Below are positions 53,166-61,920 of a stretch of 64,000 nucleotides of DNA, piece by piece. Location of the stretch: assembly GCF_026719705.1 (NCBI RefSeq), contig NZ_JAPPRR010000004.1:124001-188000 (forward strand), in the 5' to 3' direction. The notes under the pieces were generated by a model. It was not told where the DNA came from. It ran no database searches and worked only from the letters and a program-made list of their open reading frames with translations. The stretch's first letter is position 1. Each line of letters begins with the position of its first letter. This stretch comes from Pseudokordiimonas caeni (lineage in GTDB: Bacteria; Pseudomonadota; Alphaproteobacteria; Sphingomonadales; Kordiimonadaceae). A program made the translations under genes and the position numbers.

Positions 53166-54341
53166 TTATTGCTTGCCCTGTGTGCGCCGCCACAAAAGGG
53201 CCAGAAAACCGAAGAGAAACACCGGCGTGAGGCCAAGATGCGTCGCCCCCGCAATCGCCCGCGCGACGAGTGGCCACACAAACAGGAGAGCAACCGTGAT
53301 CGCCTCGCCCGCGCGGAAGCCATGCTCGCGGCCATGAAGTGCAAAAAGCAGAAGCCCGGGGGCAAGGATCATCAGGTCATAATCCAGCACAAAGGGTGTG
53401 ACGATCAGGGCGCTCGTCACAAGGGTCGCCGCGCGCACACCAAGCGGCGCACCGCGCCGCCAGACCTGCCACACGGCAACGGCAGCGATAACCGCCGCCA
53501 TGCCATGGACTGCCATCGCCGCAACATGCGGCACACCGATGAGGCGCAGGCCGGCATAAAGGCTTTGCATCTTCGACCAGGGCACCAGCCCTTCGGTCAG
53601 CACCCGTGTGGCCAGCGTGCCTCCTTCCAGAAAGCCGACCCATGTGGCTGTGCCGAAGGCAAGCCAGGTTGCGCCCTGCAGCAAGAGCGTGGTGACGCCC
53701 GCCGCCACGATCGTGCGCCAATGCCCGCCGGCGAGCAGGGCGAGCGGCCACAAAAGCCCAAGGTGCGGCTTGATGGTCAAAAGCCCGATGAAGACGCCGG
53801 CGACCCAAGGCCGCTTGTCTAGCGTGACGAACGCTGCCCCCATCAGCGCAGCGGTCAGGAAAGCATTTTGCCCGTGCCCGAAGGTGACGAAAGTGGCCGG
53901 GAAGGCGAGCACCAGCAGGATCGCCGCCTTATCGGGCGTCACCTGCCGCACAACATACAGGAGGGCCGCGAGCGTCAACCCGAGCCACAGGAGAACGGCG
54001 AACGGATAAGGTAAAAGTCCAAAGGGCGCGAGCAGCATGAGAAAGCCCGGCGGATAGCTGAAGCTGTAATAGCCCACATCCTGCCCGGCGATGGCGGTTT
54101 CCCGCGCATGATGCGCCTTGGCTTCATAGGCAAGTTCCGGCGTGCCGTCCAAAGCAAGCGTCGCCGCCGCGTGGAAGCTGATGAAATCAGTACCAAGGGG
54201 TTTGCCGTTACGGTCGATGATCCCGTCAGCCAGCAATATCCACGCAGCAATCGCCACCACATAGAAGGCAAGGAGCATGGCGGGATAGGCCGTAAGCCGC
54301 TCCGCCGTCATCCAGCGCGGTATACCGGTCGGCTTCGTCAC
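53166..54341 (-). CDS. GT87/DUF2029 family membrane glycosyltransferase
   Basis: A 391-residue polytopic membrane protein (about 9-10 helices) of the GT-C fold, resembling polyprenyl-phosphate-mannose-dependent GT87 enzymes. The signature GTDFISFHAAATLALDG carries the catalytic-type Asp after the first helix, and YSFSYPPGFLMLLAPFG follows. The sugar and acceptor are unknown. The start is GTG at 54339-54341, sharing GTGA with the stop of the CoA-transferase gene, so the two are translationally coupled although their functions do not obviously match. Confidence 0.87.
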   Translation of the reverse strand: MTKPTGIPRWMTAERLTAYPAMLLAFYVVAIAAWILLADGIIDRNGKPLGTDFISFHAAATLALDGTPELAYEAKAHHARETAIAGQDVGYYSFSYPPGFLMLLAPFGLLPYPFAVLLWLGLTLAALLYVVRQVTPDKAAILLVLAFPATFVTFGHGQNAFLTAALMGAAFVTLDKRPWVAGVFIGLLTIKPHLGLLWPLALLAGGHWRTIVAAGVTTLLLQGATWLAFGTATWVGFLEGGTLATRVLTEGLVPWSKMQSLYAGLRLIGVPHVAAMAVHGMAAVIAAVAVWQVWRRGAPLGVRAATLVTSALIVTPFVLDYDLMILAPGLLLFALHGREHGFRAGEAITVALLFVWPLVARAIAGATHLGLTPVFLFGFLALLWRRTQGKQ

Positions 54342-55474
54342 AGGGCCACGGCCTTGGCGGCCGCCAGCGCCTCGATACGCGCGGCATCGATCCCGAGGCT
54401 TTCAAGCACCGCGCGCGTGTCATTCTGCCCGCGTGTCATCATCGTCGGTGTCTCGGGAGCTGTATCACCATACCGCGGTGCGGGGTTTGGCTGCATCACG
54501 CCGCCATTTTCCGCGAACACGCCGCGCGCCGCCATGTGCGGATGAGCCGGGGCTTCGGTCATCGAAAGGACAGGCGCCACGCAGGCGTCGGTGCCTTCGA
54601 AAACCGCCATCCACTCGTCGCGCGTCCGGGTTTTCAATGCTGCCGCAACCCGCTCCTTGAGGGCGGGCCAGCCTTTGGCATCCATCTGCGTATCAAGCAC
54701 GGGGTCGGCATCGAGCCCCGTCAGGCGGCGGAACTCGGCATAAAACTGCGGTTCGATGGGCGCGACCGACAGCCACTTGCCGTCGGCGCATTCGTAGGTG
54801 TCATAGAAGTGCGCGCCACCATCGAGGAGATTGTAGCCTGCTGCGTCGCGCCACAGGCCCATACCTTTGAAGCTGTACATCATGGCCATCAGGAGCGCGG
54901 CACCATCCACCATCGCGGCATCCACCACCCGACCCTCGGCGCCGTTCTTGACGGCGAGAAGTGCGGCCAGCATGCCAGTGACAAGGAACATGGCGCCGCC
55001 GCCGAAATCACCAACGAGATTAAGGGGCGGCACCGGCCGCTCCCCCGCCCGCCCGATGGCATGCAGGGCACCGGTGAGCGCGATATAATTCATATCGTGC
55101 CCCGCAGTCGGCGCCCATGGGCCGGACTGACCCCAGCCGGTCATGCGGCCATAAACAAGCTTTCCATTCACCGCGAGCAGCGCATCAGGCCCAAGCCCCA
55201 GCCGTTCCATCACGCCGGGGCGAAAGCCTTCAATGATCGCATCAGCGCTGGCCACCAGTTCCTTCACCAGCGCCACGCCTTCGGGCGCTTTCAGGTTTAC
55301 CTGCACGACACGGCGCCCGCGCAACAGGACATCGCGTTCCGCCCCGGGCGTACCGCCCGGCCGCTCGACACGGATCACCTCAGCTCCCTGATCGGCCAGC
55401 CACATGCCGGCGAAGGGGCCGGGGCCGATCCCCGCCATTTCGATCACGCGAACGCCCTTGAGCGGCTTGTCCAT
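54338..55474 (-). CDS. CaiB/BaiF family CoA-transferase (alpha-methylacyl-CoA racemase-like)
   Basis: A 378-residue class III CoA-transferase fold protein. It begins PLKGVRVIEMAGIGPGPFAGMWLADQGAEVIRVE, the family hallmark, and GHDMNYIALTG carries the catalytic Asp (D127). The GPGPFAGM-LADQGA and GHDMNYIAL segments look more like alpha-methylacyl-CoA racemase than a true transferase. ATG at 55472-55474 follows GGGAGAG; the longer frame up to 55753 overlaps the divergent helicase gene. Confidence 0.92.
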   Translation of the reverse strand: MDKPLKGVRVIEMAGIGPGPFAGMWLADQGAEVIRVERPGGTPGAERDVLLRGRRVVQVNLKAPEGVALVKELVASADAIIEGFRPGVMERLGLGPDALLAVNGKLVYGRMTGWGQSGPWAPTAGHDMNYIALTGALHAIGRAGERPVPPLNLVGDFGGGAMFLVTGMLAALLAVKNGAEGRVVDAAMVDGAALLMAMMYSFKGMGLWRDAAGYNLLDGGAHFYDTYECADGKWLSVAPIEPQFYAEFRRLTGLDADPVLDTQMDAKGWPALKERVAAALKTRTRDEWMAVFEGTDACVAPVLSMTEAPAHPHMAARGVFAENGGVMQPNPAPRYGDTAPETPTMMTRGQNDTRAVLESLGIDAARIEALAAAKAVAL

Positions 55475-55535
55475 ATATCTCTCCCACATTTCCCGCCGGT
55501 ATTTAGACACATGGACTTGGCGGCGCCAAGCCGGT

Positions 55536-58046
55536 ATGAGCCAGAGCATGAAAGACATGCTGCCCATCGATCCCCTGCTGCCGGAGATTACCGCCTCGCT
55601 CGAGGCCGCGCCGTCGCTTGTGCTCGAAGCGCCGCCGGGGGCAGGCAAGACAACACGGGTGCCCTTGGCGCTCATGGACACACTCGGCAAGGCAGGCAAG
55701 ATCATCCTTCTGGAGCCCCGCCGGATCGCCGCACGTACCGCCGCCGAGCGCATGGCCGCGACGTTGGACGAGCCCGTCGGCGGGCGCGTCGGTTACCGCG
55801 TGCGGCAGGACAGGAAGATCGGCAAGGATACGATTGTCGAGGTCGTCACCACCGGGCTCTTTTTGCGCCAGATACAGGGCGACCCGTCACTTGAAGGTGT
55901 GGCTGCTGTTCTCTTCGACGAATTCCACGAACGCAGCCTTGATAGCGATCTCGCCCTCGCCTTTGCCATCGAGGCGCAGCAGGGCCTGCGCGATGACCTG
56001 AAGCTTGTCGTGATGTCCGCGACCCTCGACGGCGAGCGGGTGATGAGCCTGTTGCCGGGGGCAAAACGCCTCACCAGCGAAGGCCGCAGCTTTCCGGTCG
56101 CACTCAAGTATGTGGATCAACCCGCAGGCCAGTGGATGGAAACTGGCGTTGTCTCGGCCCTCCGCCAAGCCTTGAAGGAACAGCCCGGCGACGCGCTCGT
56201 CTTCCTGCCGGGACAAGCAGAAATTCGCCGCACCGAACGGCTGATCGCGGAGGCGGGCTTTGCGGATGATTGCCTGATCCTGCCGCTTTACGGCGACCTG
56301 AAGCTTGAAGACCAGACCCGTGCCGTGAGGCCCGATGCGCAAGGCCGCCGCAAGGTCGTACTCGCTACCGCCATTGCGGAAACGAGCCTGACGATCGACG
56401 GGGTCACCATCGTGATCGACAGCGGCTACCGGCGAAGCCCGGCGTTCGATCCGGCAAGCGGCATGACAGCCCTGAAGACCGTGCGCGTGTCGGCCGCCGC
56501 CGCCGCCCAGCGCGCAGGCCGGGCCGGGCGAACCGCCCCCGGCACCTGCTGGCGGCTGTGGAGCGAGGCGGCGAACCGCGCCCTCAGTCCCCACACACCG
56601 CCCGAAATCATGGAAGCCGATCTCGCAGGCCTCGCGCTTGAACTTGCCGTCTGGGGTGATCCGGAAGGCACAGGCCTCGCGCTTCTCGACCCGCCGCCTG
56701 CCGCCCCGCTCGCGCAGGCACGGGACCTGCTGGTGCGGCTGGGTGCGGTGGACGCGGACGGCCGCGCCACCCCGCACGGGCGGCAGATGGCAGCGCTTGG
56801 CACCCATCCGCGCCTCGCCCATATGATGGCGCGTGCGGGGCAAGATGGCCTCGGCGCCCTCGGCGCCGATATCGCCGCAATCCTGTCGGAACGCGACTTC
56901 CTGAAAGGCCCGCCGGACGCACGCGACGCCGACCTGCGGCTGCGGCTGGAGCTCCTTTCTGGCAAGGAACGTATACCCGCTGACCTCAGCCTTGATCGCG
57001 GCGCGTTCGAGCGTGCCAAACAATCCGCCCGCGACTGGCGGCGGCAACTGGGGGACAGCGCGAACAGCGGGGCGGATCCGGCAGAGGCTGGCCGCGTGCT
57101 CGCGCTCGCCTATCCCGACCGCCTTGCCATGAAGCGGGGCAAACAGGGGGATTTCCGCCTGTCAAACGGCAGGGGCGCCATATTGCCTCCAACCGACGCG
57201 CTTTCTCGCGAGGAATTCCTCGCCGTCGCCCATATGGATGGCGACCGGCAAAATGCCCGCATCTTCCTTGCAGCCCCCATTGATCTCGCCGATATCGAGG
57301 CTGATTTTGCGGACGCGATCACCACCGGGGAAGAAGTCCATTGGGATAGCCGCACCGAAACAGTTATCGCGCGGCGCGTGAAACGGCTGTGGTCGCTGGA
57401 ACTTGAGGAAAAGCCGCTGAAGGATGCCTCAGCCAAGGCCAGGGCGGCAGCGATGATCGACGGCATCCGTGCGATGGGGCTGAATGCCCTGCCCTGGACG
57501 AAGGAACTGTCCGCATGGCGCGCCCGTGTGCGCTTTGCCGCGAAACATGCACCCGAAGATTGGCCGGACCTTTCGGACGAAGCATTGATGGCTAGTCTTG
57601 AGGATTGGCTCGCACCTTACCTGACAGGCGTCAGCCGCAAGGCGCACCTTGCCAATATCGACCTTTCTTCAGCGCTCAAGGGCCTCATTGACTGGAACGC
57701 CGCCCAAACGCTGGACCGGCTGGTGCCAACCCACCTGACGGTGCCGACAGGCAACCGCCACCCGCTTGATTATGACGCGGGCGACGTCCCCGTCCTTGCC
57801 TGCCGCCTGCAGGAAATGTTCGGAGCGACCGAAACGCCCACCATCATGAACGGCCGCGTGCCAGTGCTGCTGCATCTGCTGTCCCCCGCCCACAGGCCGC
57901 TCGCGGTGACGCAGGATCTGGTCAGTTTCTGGAATGGCGCCTACGCGCATGTGAAGGCCGACATGAAAGGCCGCTACCCCAAGCATTACTGGCCGGACAA
58001 TCCGCTGGAAGCCGAACCGACGGCAAGGGCGAAGCCGAGGCGCTAG
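55536..58046 (+). CDS. hrpB: ATP-dependent helicase HrpB
   Basis: An 836-residue DEAH-box-type RNA helicase. Walker A is PPGAGKTT (33-40), the DExH box is DEFHER (about 128-133), motif III is SATL, and motif VI is QRAGRAGR (about 325-332). The C-terminal HrpB-specific domain follows, with NGRGAILP and a basic tail. The biological role of HrpB is poorly known. ATG at 55536 is chosen from family length, though its ribosome-binding site is weak; 55548 and 55557 are alternatives. Its stop overlaps the convergent gene. Confidence 0.93.
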   Translation: MSQSMKDMLPIDPLLPEITASLEAAPSLVLEAPPGAGKTTRVPLALMDTLGKAGKIILLEPRRIAARTAAERMAATLDEPVGGRVGYRVRQDRKIGKDTIVEVVTTGLFLRQIQGDPSLEGVAAVLFDEFHERSLDSDLALAFAIEAQQGLRDDLKLVVMSATLDGERVMSLLPGAKRLTSEGRSFPVALKYVDQPAGQWMETGVVSALRQALKEQPGDALVFLPGQAEIRRTERLIAEAGFADDCLILPLYGDLKLEDQTRAVRPDAQGRRKVVLATAIAETSLTIDGVTIVIDSGYRRSPAFDPASGMTALKTVRVSAAAAAQRAGRAGRTAPGTCWRLWSEAANRALSPHTPPEIMEADLAGLALELAVWGDPEGTGLALLDPPPAAPLAQARDLLVRLGAVDADGRATPHGRQMAALGTHPRLAHMMARAGQDGLGALGADIAAILSERDFLKGPPDARDADLRLRLELLSGKERIPADLSLDRGAFERAKQSARDWRRQLGDSANSGADPAEAGRVLALAYPDRLAMKRGKQGDFRLSNGRGAILPPTDALSREEFLAVAHMDGDRQNARIFLAAPIDLADIEADFADAITTGEEVHWDSRTETVIARRVKRLWSLELEEKPLKDASAKARAAAMIDGIRAMGLNALPWTKELSAWRARVRFAAKHAPEDWPDLSDEALMASLEDWLAPYLTGVSRKAHLANIDLSSALKGLIDWNAAQTLDRLVPTHLTVPTGNRHPLDYDAGDVPVLACRLQEMFGATETPTIMNGRVPVLLHLLSPAHRPLAVTQDLVSFWNGAYAHVKADMKGRYPKHYWPDNPLEAEPTARAKPRR

Positions 58047-58510
58047 TGCGGGGTGCGACCGGCTGAAATGCCTGCGGCCACCAGTTCCCGGTCGAGCGTT
58101 TCGCCTTCCTTCTCAAGCTCCGCCAGAAGCTGCTCCACGTCCGCCATGTCGCGGTGCAGTTTGCCGAGCTCTTCTTCAAGATATGGGCCGAACTTCCAGA
58201 TCATCTTGCGCCCGACCCAGCGCACGTCCGACCAGACACATTCGCAGAAATAGCGGCGGCCGGCGGCGTACTCCTGATCACTCGCCCGTTCCACCGCCGG
58301 ATGCACATTGCCTGCCGCGCGCAGTAGCTTGGCCTTGTGTTCGTTGTCGTCGATCAGGCCGTTGCAGGTAGCAACCTTGGCGCCGATATGGCTGCACACC
58401 TTGCGGATCTCGACGCGCACGTTCAGTCCGCGCTGCGAAAAACCCCAGAGGATCGAGGCCCCCGCCACCAAAAGGGCGAGAAGCGTTACAAGATCACCGA
58501 AATCGAACAT
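58043..58510 (-). CDS. membrane-anchored coiled-coil protein, unknown
   Basis: A 155-residue protein that I do not recognise. It has one N-terminal membrane helix (about 5-23), a middle part with five cysteines including CECVW, and a charged, heptad-like C-terminal helix (about 108-143, EEELGKLHRDMADVEQLL). The stop codon overlaps that of hrpB by four bases on the opposite strand. The conserved look of the reading frame and the ATG at 58508-58510 support a real gene. Confidence 0.65.
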   Translation of the reverse strand: MFDFGDLVTLLALLVAGASILWGFSQRGLNVRVEIRKVCSHIGAKVATCNGLIDDNEHKAKLLRAAGNVHPAVERASDQEYAAGRRYFCECVWSDVRWVGRKMIWKFGPYLEEELGKLHRDMADVEQLLAELEKEGETLDRELVAAGISAGRTPH

Positions 58511-58556
58511 GCGGGCCTTCCCCTGAAACGCGCCAATATCCTGAAGATAGGCACTT

Positions 58557-59087
58557 TCAGAGCCAGCGCAACCACCGGATCAGCCACATAAGGCCGAGCG
58601 TGGCACCGGCGAGCGTGGCGCCCCACATGATGGCGAGAAAGAAGGAATCGAAATGGCGGCGGGCACCTTCCGGGTAATAGGTGCCGCATTCGATGCAATG
58701 CCGCCAGCGTTCACCCGGCTTCTGTTTCGTCTTCAGGCCCGGGATCATGGTCGGCACCGGGCCGGTGTGGATGCCGACACGGATGGAGCCGCACTGCGGG
58801 CAGGCGATATCGTCCTCGTCCACCGACGGCGGCAACGCATGCACCCGGCGCGGCAGGACAGCGACTTTCCTCAGCGCCAGCTCGGCCCGCACCTTGTCCA
58901 CCGCCTTCACAAGAAGATCGATCCGCACACCATAGCCGAGCGTGCCCATATTCTCGTTCGAAAGGAAACAGTCGATCCCTTCGGACGCCAGCACGCTTTT
59001 CATGACCTGCGCTTCCATAGGATCAAGCCCCGTGCGCAGCGGCAGCAGTTCATCGGGTGAAATCGGTTCTTCGTTCGGGGCCGGCAT
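58557..59087 (-). CDS. DUF2007-type protein with zinc ribbon and membrane helix
   Basis: A 176-residue protein in three parts: an N-terminal DUF2007-like signal-transducing domain (about 15-72, TGLDPMEAQVMKSVLASEGIDCFLSNE), a CPQCGS...CIECGT zinc ribbon (about 96-137), and a C-terminal membrane helix (about 150-174). The function is unknown. It lies five bases after the PNPOx-like gene stop on the same strand and is likely co-transcribed with it. Confidence 0.8.
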   Translation of the reverse strand: MPAPNEEPISPDELLPLRTGLDPMEAQVMKSVLASEGIDCFLSNENMGTLGYGVRIDLLVKAVDKVRAELALRKVAVLPRRVHALPPSVDEDDIACPQCGSIRVGIHTGPVPTMIPGLKTKQKPGERWRHCIECGTYYPEGARRHFDSFFLAIMWGATLAGATLGLMWLIRWLRWL

Positions 59088-59092
59088 GATCG

Positions 59093-59638
59093 TCAGTCCA
59101 TCAGCCCGGTCGGGAAGCCGTCGATCGAGGTCACATTCTTGCGGGCCTGATAGTCGACCACTGTTTCAGCGCCTTTCGTTTCCGCCCATTTGACGAGCGT
59201 GGGGCGAACGGCCTTCAACTCCATTTCAGGCACCGCATAGCCGCAGCTTGTTTGCACGCTTTCCACATCCATCAGTACAATCTGCCGTGCCCCCGCCAGA
59301 TCGGTCGGAAAATGGGAGGCAAGCCCGGCAAAGTCAGCATGGTGCGGACGCACCACCCGGCCCCGACCATAAAGGCGCAGGATCAGCGGATTGCGGGTGA
59401 AGCTGTTGAACATGAAGGTCAGCCGTCCGTCATGCTTCAGGTGTGCCGCCGTTTCGTTGCCGCTGCCGGTGAGATCGAGATAACCGCAAAGCTTCGGGTT
59501 CAGCACCCGGAAGGTGTCCATTCCCTTGGGGCTGAGGTTGATCCGCCCCGTTGCACAGGCCGTAGCGGTGAAGAACATGGGCTGGCTGGCGATGAAATCG
59601 GCGAGCTTGTCACTGATCTCGTCAAAAAATTCGGCCAT
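59093..59638 (-). CDS. pyridoxamine 5'-phosphate oxidase family protein
   Basis: A 181-residue split-barrel flavoprotein-type protein with FFTATACATGRINLSPKGMDTFRVL and HLKHDGRLTFMFNSFTRNPLILRLYGRG, which resemble the PNPOx-like group rather than true PdxH. It may bind FMN or F420 and reduce or oxidise a small molecule; this is inference. Its upstream region contains three nested inverted repeats, so it is probably regulated. Confidence 0.88.
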   Translation of the reverse strand: MAEFFDEISDKLADFIASQPMFFTATACATGRINLSPKGMDTFRVLNPKLCGYLDLTGSGNETAAHLKHDGRLTFMFNSFTRNPLILRLYGRGRVVRPHHADFAGLASHFPTDLAGARQIVLMDVESVQTSCGYAVPEMELKAVRPTLVKWAETKGAETVVDYQARKNVTSIDGFPTGLMD

Positions 59639-59658
59639 GGGGAAACTCTCCGGTCAGG

Positions 59659-59727
59659 TGTGATCGTTCAATTTGAACGCATTTGACACCATAAAGTCAA
59701 AATTCATCTTTAGATGTGACGATCACA
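59659..59727. promoter_or_regulatory. three inverted repeats in the divergent promoter region
   Basis: TGTGATCGT (59659-59667) and ACGATCACA (59719-59727) are perfect nine-base arms spanning the region. Inside are CGTTCAA-T-TTGAACG (59665-59679), a perfect 7-1-7 palindrome, and TTTGAC/GTCAAA (59682-59687, 59696-59701). The set lies just upstream of the PNPOx-like gene and before the divergent small membrane gene. It looks like an operator region; the regulator is not nearby. Confidence 0.6.
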
Positions 59728-59776
59728 AGATAGAGCGGCCCCCGTGGCGCCGCCAGTATTGGAACGGACCGACGCG

Positions 59777-60079
59777 ATGAAGTCGCTCAAACGCTGGATC
59801 GCCCTGCCGCTTGGCGCCCTGATTTTCCTGATCGGGGCAATCCTGTTTCCATTGCCCATTCCGCTTGGCATTCCGCTGATGGTGATCGGCCTTGCCGTCC
59901 TTGCCCTGAACCCCCTGATGTTGCGCGCCTTTCGCCGCTGGCGCGGCCGCCACCCGGAAGCCAGCCGCCGTATCGGGGCTGTTGTCCCGCACCTGCCGGC
60001 TTTCCTGCGCCGCATCGCACACCGGACAACCCCGCCCGTCCGCAAGGCCCCCGGCACCCCGCCGACCGTGCAAGCCTGA
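59777..60079 (+). CDS. small two-helix membrane protein, PGPGW-like (second copy)
   Basis: A 100-residue protein with a helical hairpin (about 8-52) around PLPIPLGIPL, then an arginine-rich tail. It shares the plan of the protein at 17597 and looks like a distant paralogue. The function is unknown. The ATG at 59777 is preferred over an in-frame GTG at 59744; its ribosome-binding site is weak (GGAACGGA). It is divergent from the PNPOx-like gene. Confidence 0.7.
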   Translation: MKSLKRWIALPLGALIFLIGAILFPLPIPLGIPLMVIGLAVLALNPLMLRAFRRWRGRHPEASRRIGAVVPHLPAFLRRIAHRTTPPVRKAPGTPPTVQA

Positions 60080-60115
60080 CATTTTCCCGAAAGCCCTTCC
60101 CTTTCCTGTTGCTCA

Positions 60116-60137
60116 AAAATGGTAGCGCTGCCATTTT
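60116..60137 (+). promoter_or_regulatory. LacI-family operator before the GH43 gene
   Basis: A 22-base palindrome with two mismatches: AAAATGG at 60116-60122, the central AGCGCT, and CCATTTT at 60131-60137. This matches the LacI/GalR pattern with a central CG. It lies 22 bases before the GH43 ATG, where a bound repressor would block transcription. No LacI-type gene is in the window. Confidence 0.75.
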
Positions 60138-60159
60138 CTGTGACAACGGAGGAAGAGGG

Positions 60160-61845
60160 ATGACTTTCAAGGGATTTCTGGGCGCTGCCCTGATGATGGC
60201 CACGGGTGCCGCATCTGCCGGTGATGCGCGGTTCGACTGGTTCGGCTATGAAGGCAACGACGCGATCTATCGCTTTGTGAAGCCGACTGACAGCCAATAT
60301 CTGAACCCGATCCTATCGGGCTTCCACCCTGATCCGGGCATCGTGCGCGGCGGTGACGGCGCCTATTATCTGGTGACCTCCACCTTCGGCTGGTTTCCGG
60401 GCCTGCCCGTCTATCGCAGCACCGACCTTGTCAGCTGGTCGCTGATCGGCCACGCCATCGACCGGCCCGGTATGCTCGATTTCTCAGGCCTTGGCCTTTC
60501 GCGCGGCGTGTTCGCGCCGACCATTTCCTACCGGGATGGCACCTATTATATCGCCAACACCTGTGTCGATTGCCGCGGCAATTTCATCGTCACGGCGAAG
60601 GACCCGGCGGGCCCATGGTCCGACCCCGTGTGGCTGCCTGACGTGGGCGGGATCGACCCGTCGCTTTTCTTCGATGAAGATGGCCGAGTGTGGCTGATGA
60701 ACAATGACGCACCCGAAGGCGAGCCCCGCTACGAGGGTCACCGCGCCATCTGGCTACGCGAGATCGATCCTGAAACCTTCCAGCCGATCTCGGACGCACA
60801 CGTCATCATCGATGGTGGCGTACGGCCCGAGGAAAAACCGATCTGGATCGAAGGCCCGCACATCTACAAACGCGACGGCTGGTATTATCTGAGCGCGGCG
60901 GAAGGCGGCACAGCGCGCGGCCATTCGCAGGTGATCCTCAGGTCGCGTACCGTGACCGGGCCCTATACGCCCTACGAGGGCAATCCTATCCTCACCCAGC
61001 GCGACCTCAGCGAAGACCGGCCCTTCCCGGTTACCTCTGTCGGGCACGCCGACTATGTGCAGGATGATGCGGGCAACTGGTGGGCCACCTTCCTCGGCGT
61101 GCGCCCTTATGACACGCAGGATCATTACAACACGGGGCGGGAAACCTATCTGCTGCCGGTACGCTGGACCCCGGACGGCTGGCCGATCATCCTGAAGCGC
61201 GGCGCCAAGGTGCCGTATCTGGACGAACGCCCGAGCTTGCCGAAAGCGGCGCCGCCAAGCCTGCCGACAAATGGTAACTTCAGCTACCGGGACGAATTCG
61301 ACGGCGCTGCGCTTGACGGCCACTGGATATCGCTGCGCGAAGGCCATGGGGACTGGGCAAAGCTTGATGGCGGCACGCTCATCCTCACCCCGCAAGCCGA
61401 CGGGCTCGGCAGCGGTCGTAATCCCTCCTTCGTCGCACGCCGCCAGCAGCATATGACGGCGAGTGCCGCGACCGCCGTCACGTTCCAGCCGGATGTGAAC
61501 CAGTGTGCGGGGATCGCCGCCTTCCAGAACGACGCCTTCTTCTATGCGCTTGCCGTAACGCTGGACGAGGCCGGCAACCGGATCGTCGAACTCCGCCGCC
61601 GTGCCGGCGAAACAGAAGCACCGGATGGCATCGCACTCGCCAGTGCGCCCCTGAAGGGTGATACCAAAGCACCCGTGCGCCTGAAGATCGAGGCGAACGG
61701 CGGCAGCTACAGTTTCCTTTATGCCGAAGGAACGGACGGGCCGTGGCAAACACTGATAGCCGGCGCCGATGGCACAATCCTTTCCACGGCAGTCGCGGGG
61801 GGCTTCGTGGGTGCCGTTTTCGGCCTTTATGCGAGCGGGCCGTGA
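60160..61845 (+). CDS. glycoside hydrolase family 43 (beta-xylosidase/arabinofuranosidase-like), exported
   Basis: A 561-residue exported glycosidase with a signal peptide (about 1-20, AASAG). The five-bladed propeller carries the three acidic residues: D58 in HPDPGIV (base), D166 in GIDPSLF, and E231 in WIEGPHIY (acid). A C-terminal concanavalin-like beta-sandwich (about 380-555) is typical of the xylosidase branch. It should release xylose or arabinose from oligosaccharides. ATG at 60160 follows GGAAGAGGG. The LacI-type operator just upstream indicates sugar-induced expression. Confidence 0.93.
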   Translation: MTFKGFLGAALMMATGAASAGDARFDWFGYEGNDAIYRFVKPTDSQYLNPILSGFHPDPGIVRGGDGAYYLVTSTFGWFPGLPVYRSTDLVSWSLIGHAIDRPGMLDFSGLGLSRGVFAPTISYRDGTYYIANTCVDCRGNFIVTAKDPAGPWSDPVWLPDVGGIDPSLFFDEDGRVWLMNNDAPEGEPRYEGHRAIWLREIDPETFQPISDAHVIIDGGVRPEEKPIWIEGPHIYKRDGWYYLSAAEGGTARGHSQVILRSRTVTGPYTPYEGNPILTQRDLSEDRPFPVTSVGHADYVQDDAGNWWATFLGVRPYDTQDHYNTGRETYLLPVRWTPDGWPIILKRGAKVPYLDERPSLPKAAPPSLPTNGNFSYRDEFDGAALDGHWISLREGHGDWAKLDGGTLILTPQADGLGSGRNPSFVARRQQHMTASAATAVTFQPDVNQCAGIAAFQNDAFFYALAVTLDEAGNRIVELRRRAGETEAPDGIALASAPLKGDTKAPVRLKIEANGGSYSFLYAEGTDGPWQTLIAGADGTILSTAVAGGFVGAVFGLYASGP

Positions 61846-61920
61846 CGCCCGTCACACGTTCGTCACTTGCGCGTTTCGGATCAGCTACTTAATCTCCGTT
61901 CGTCCCGGAGGATTGTTCTG

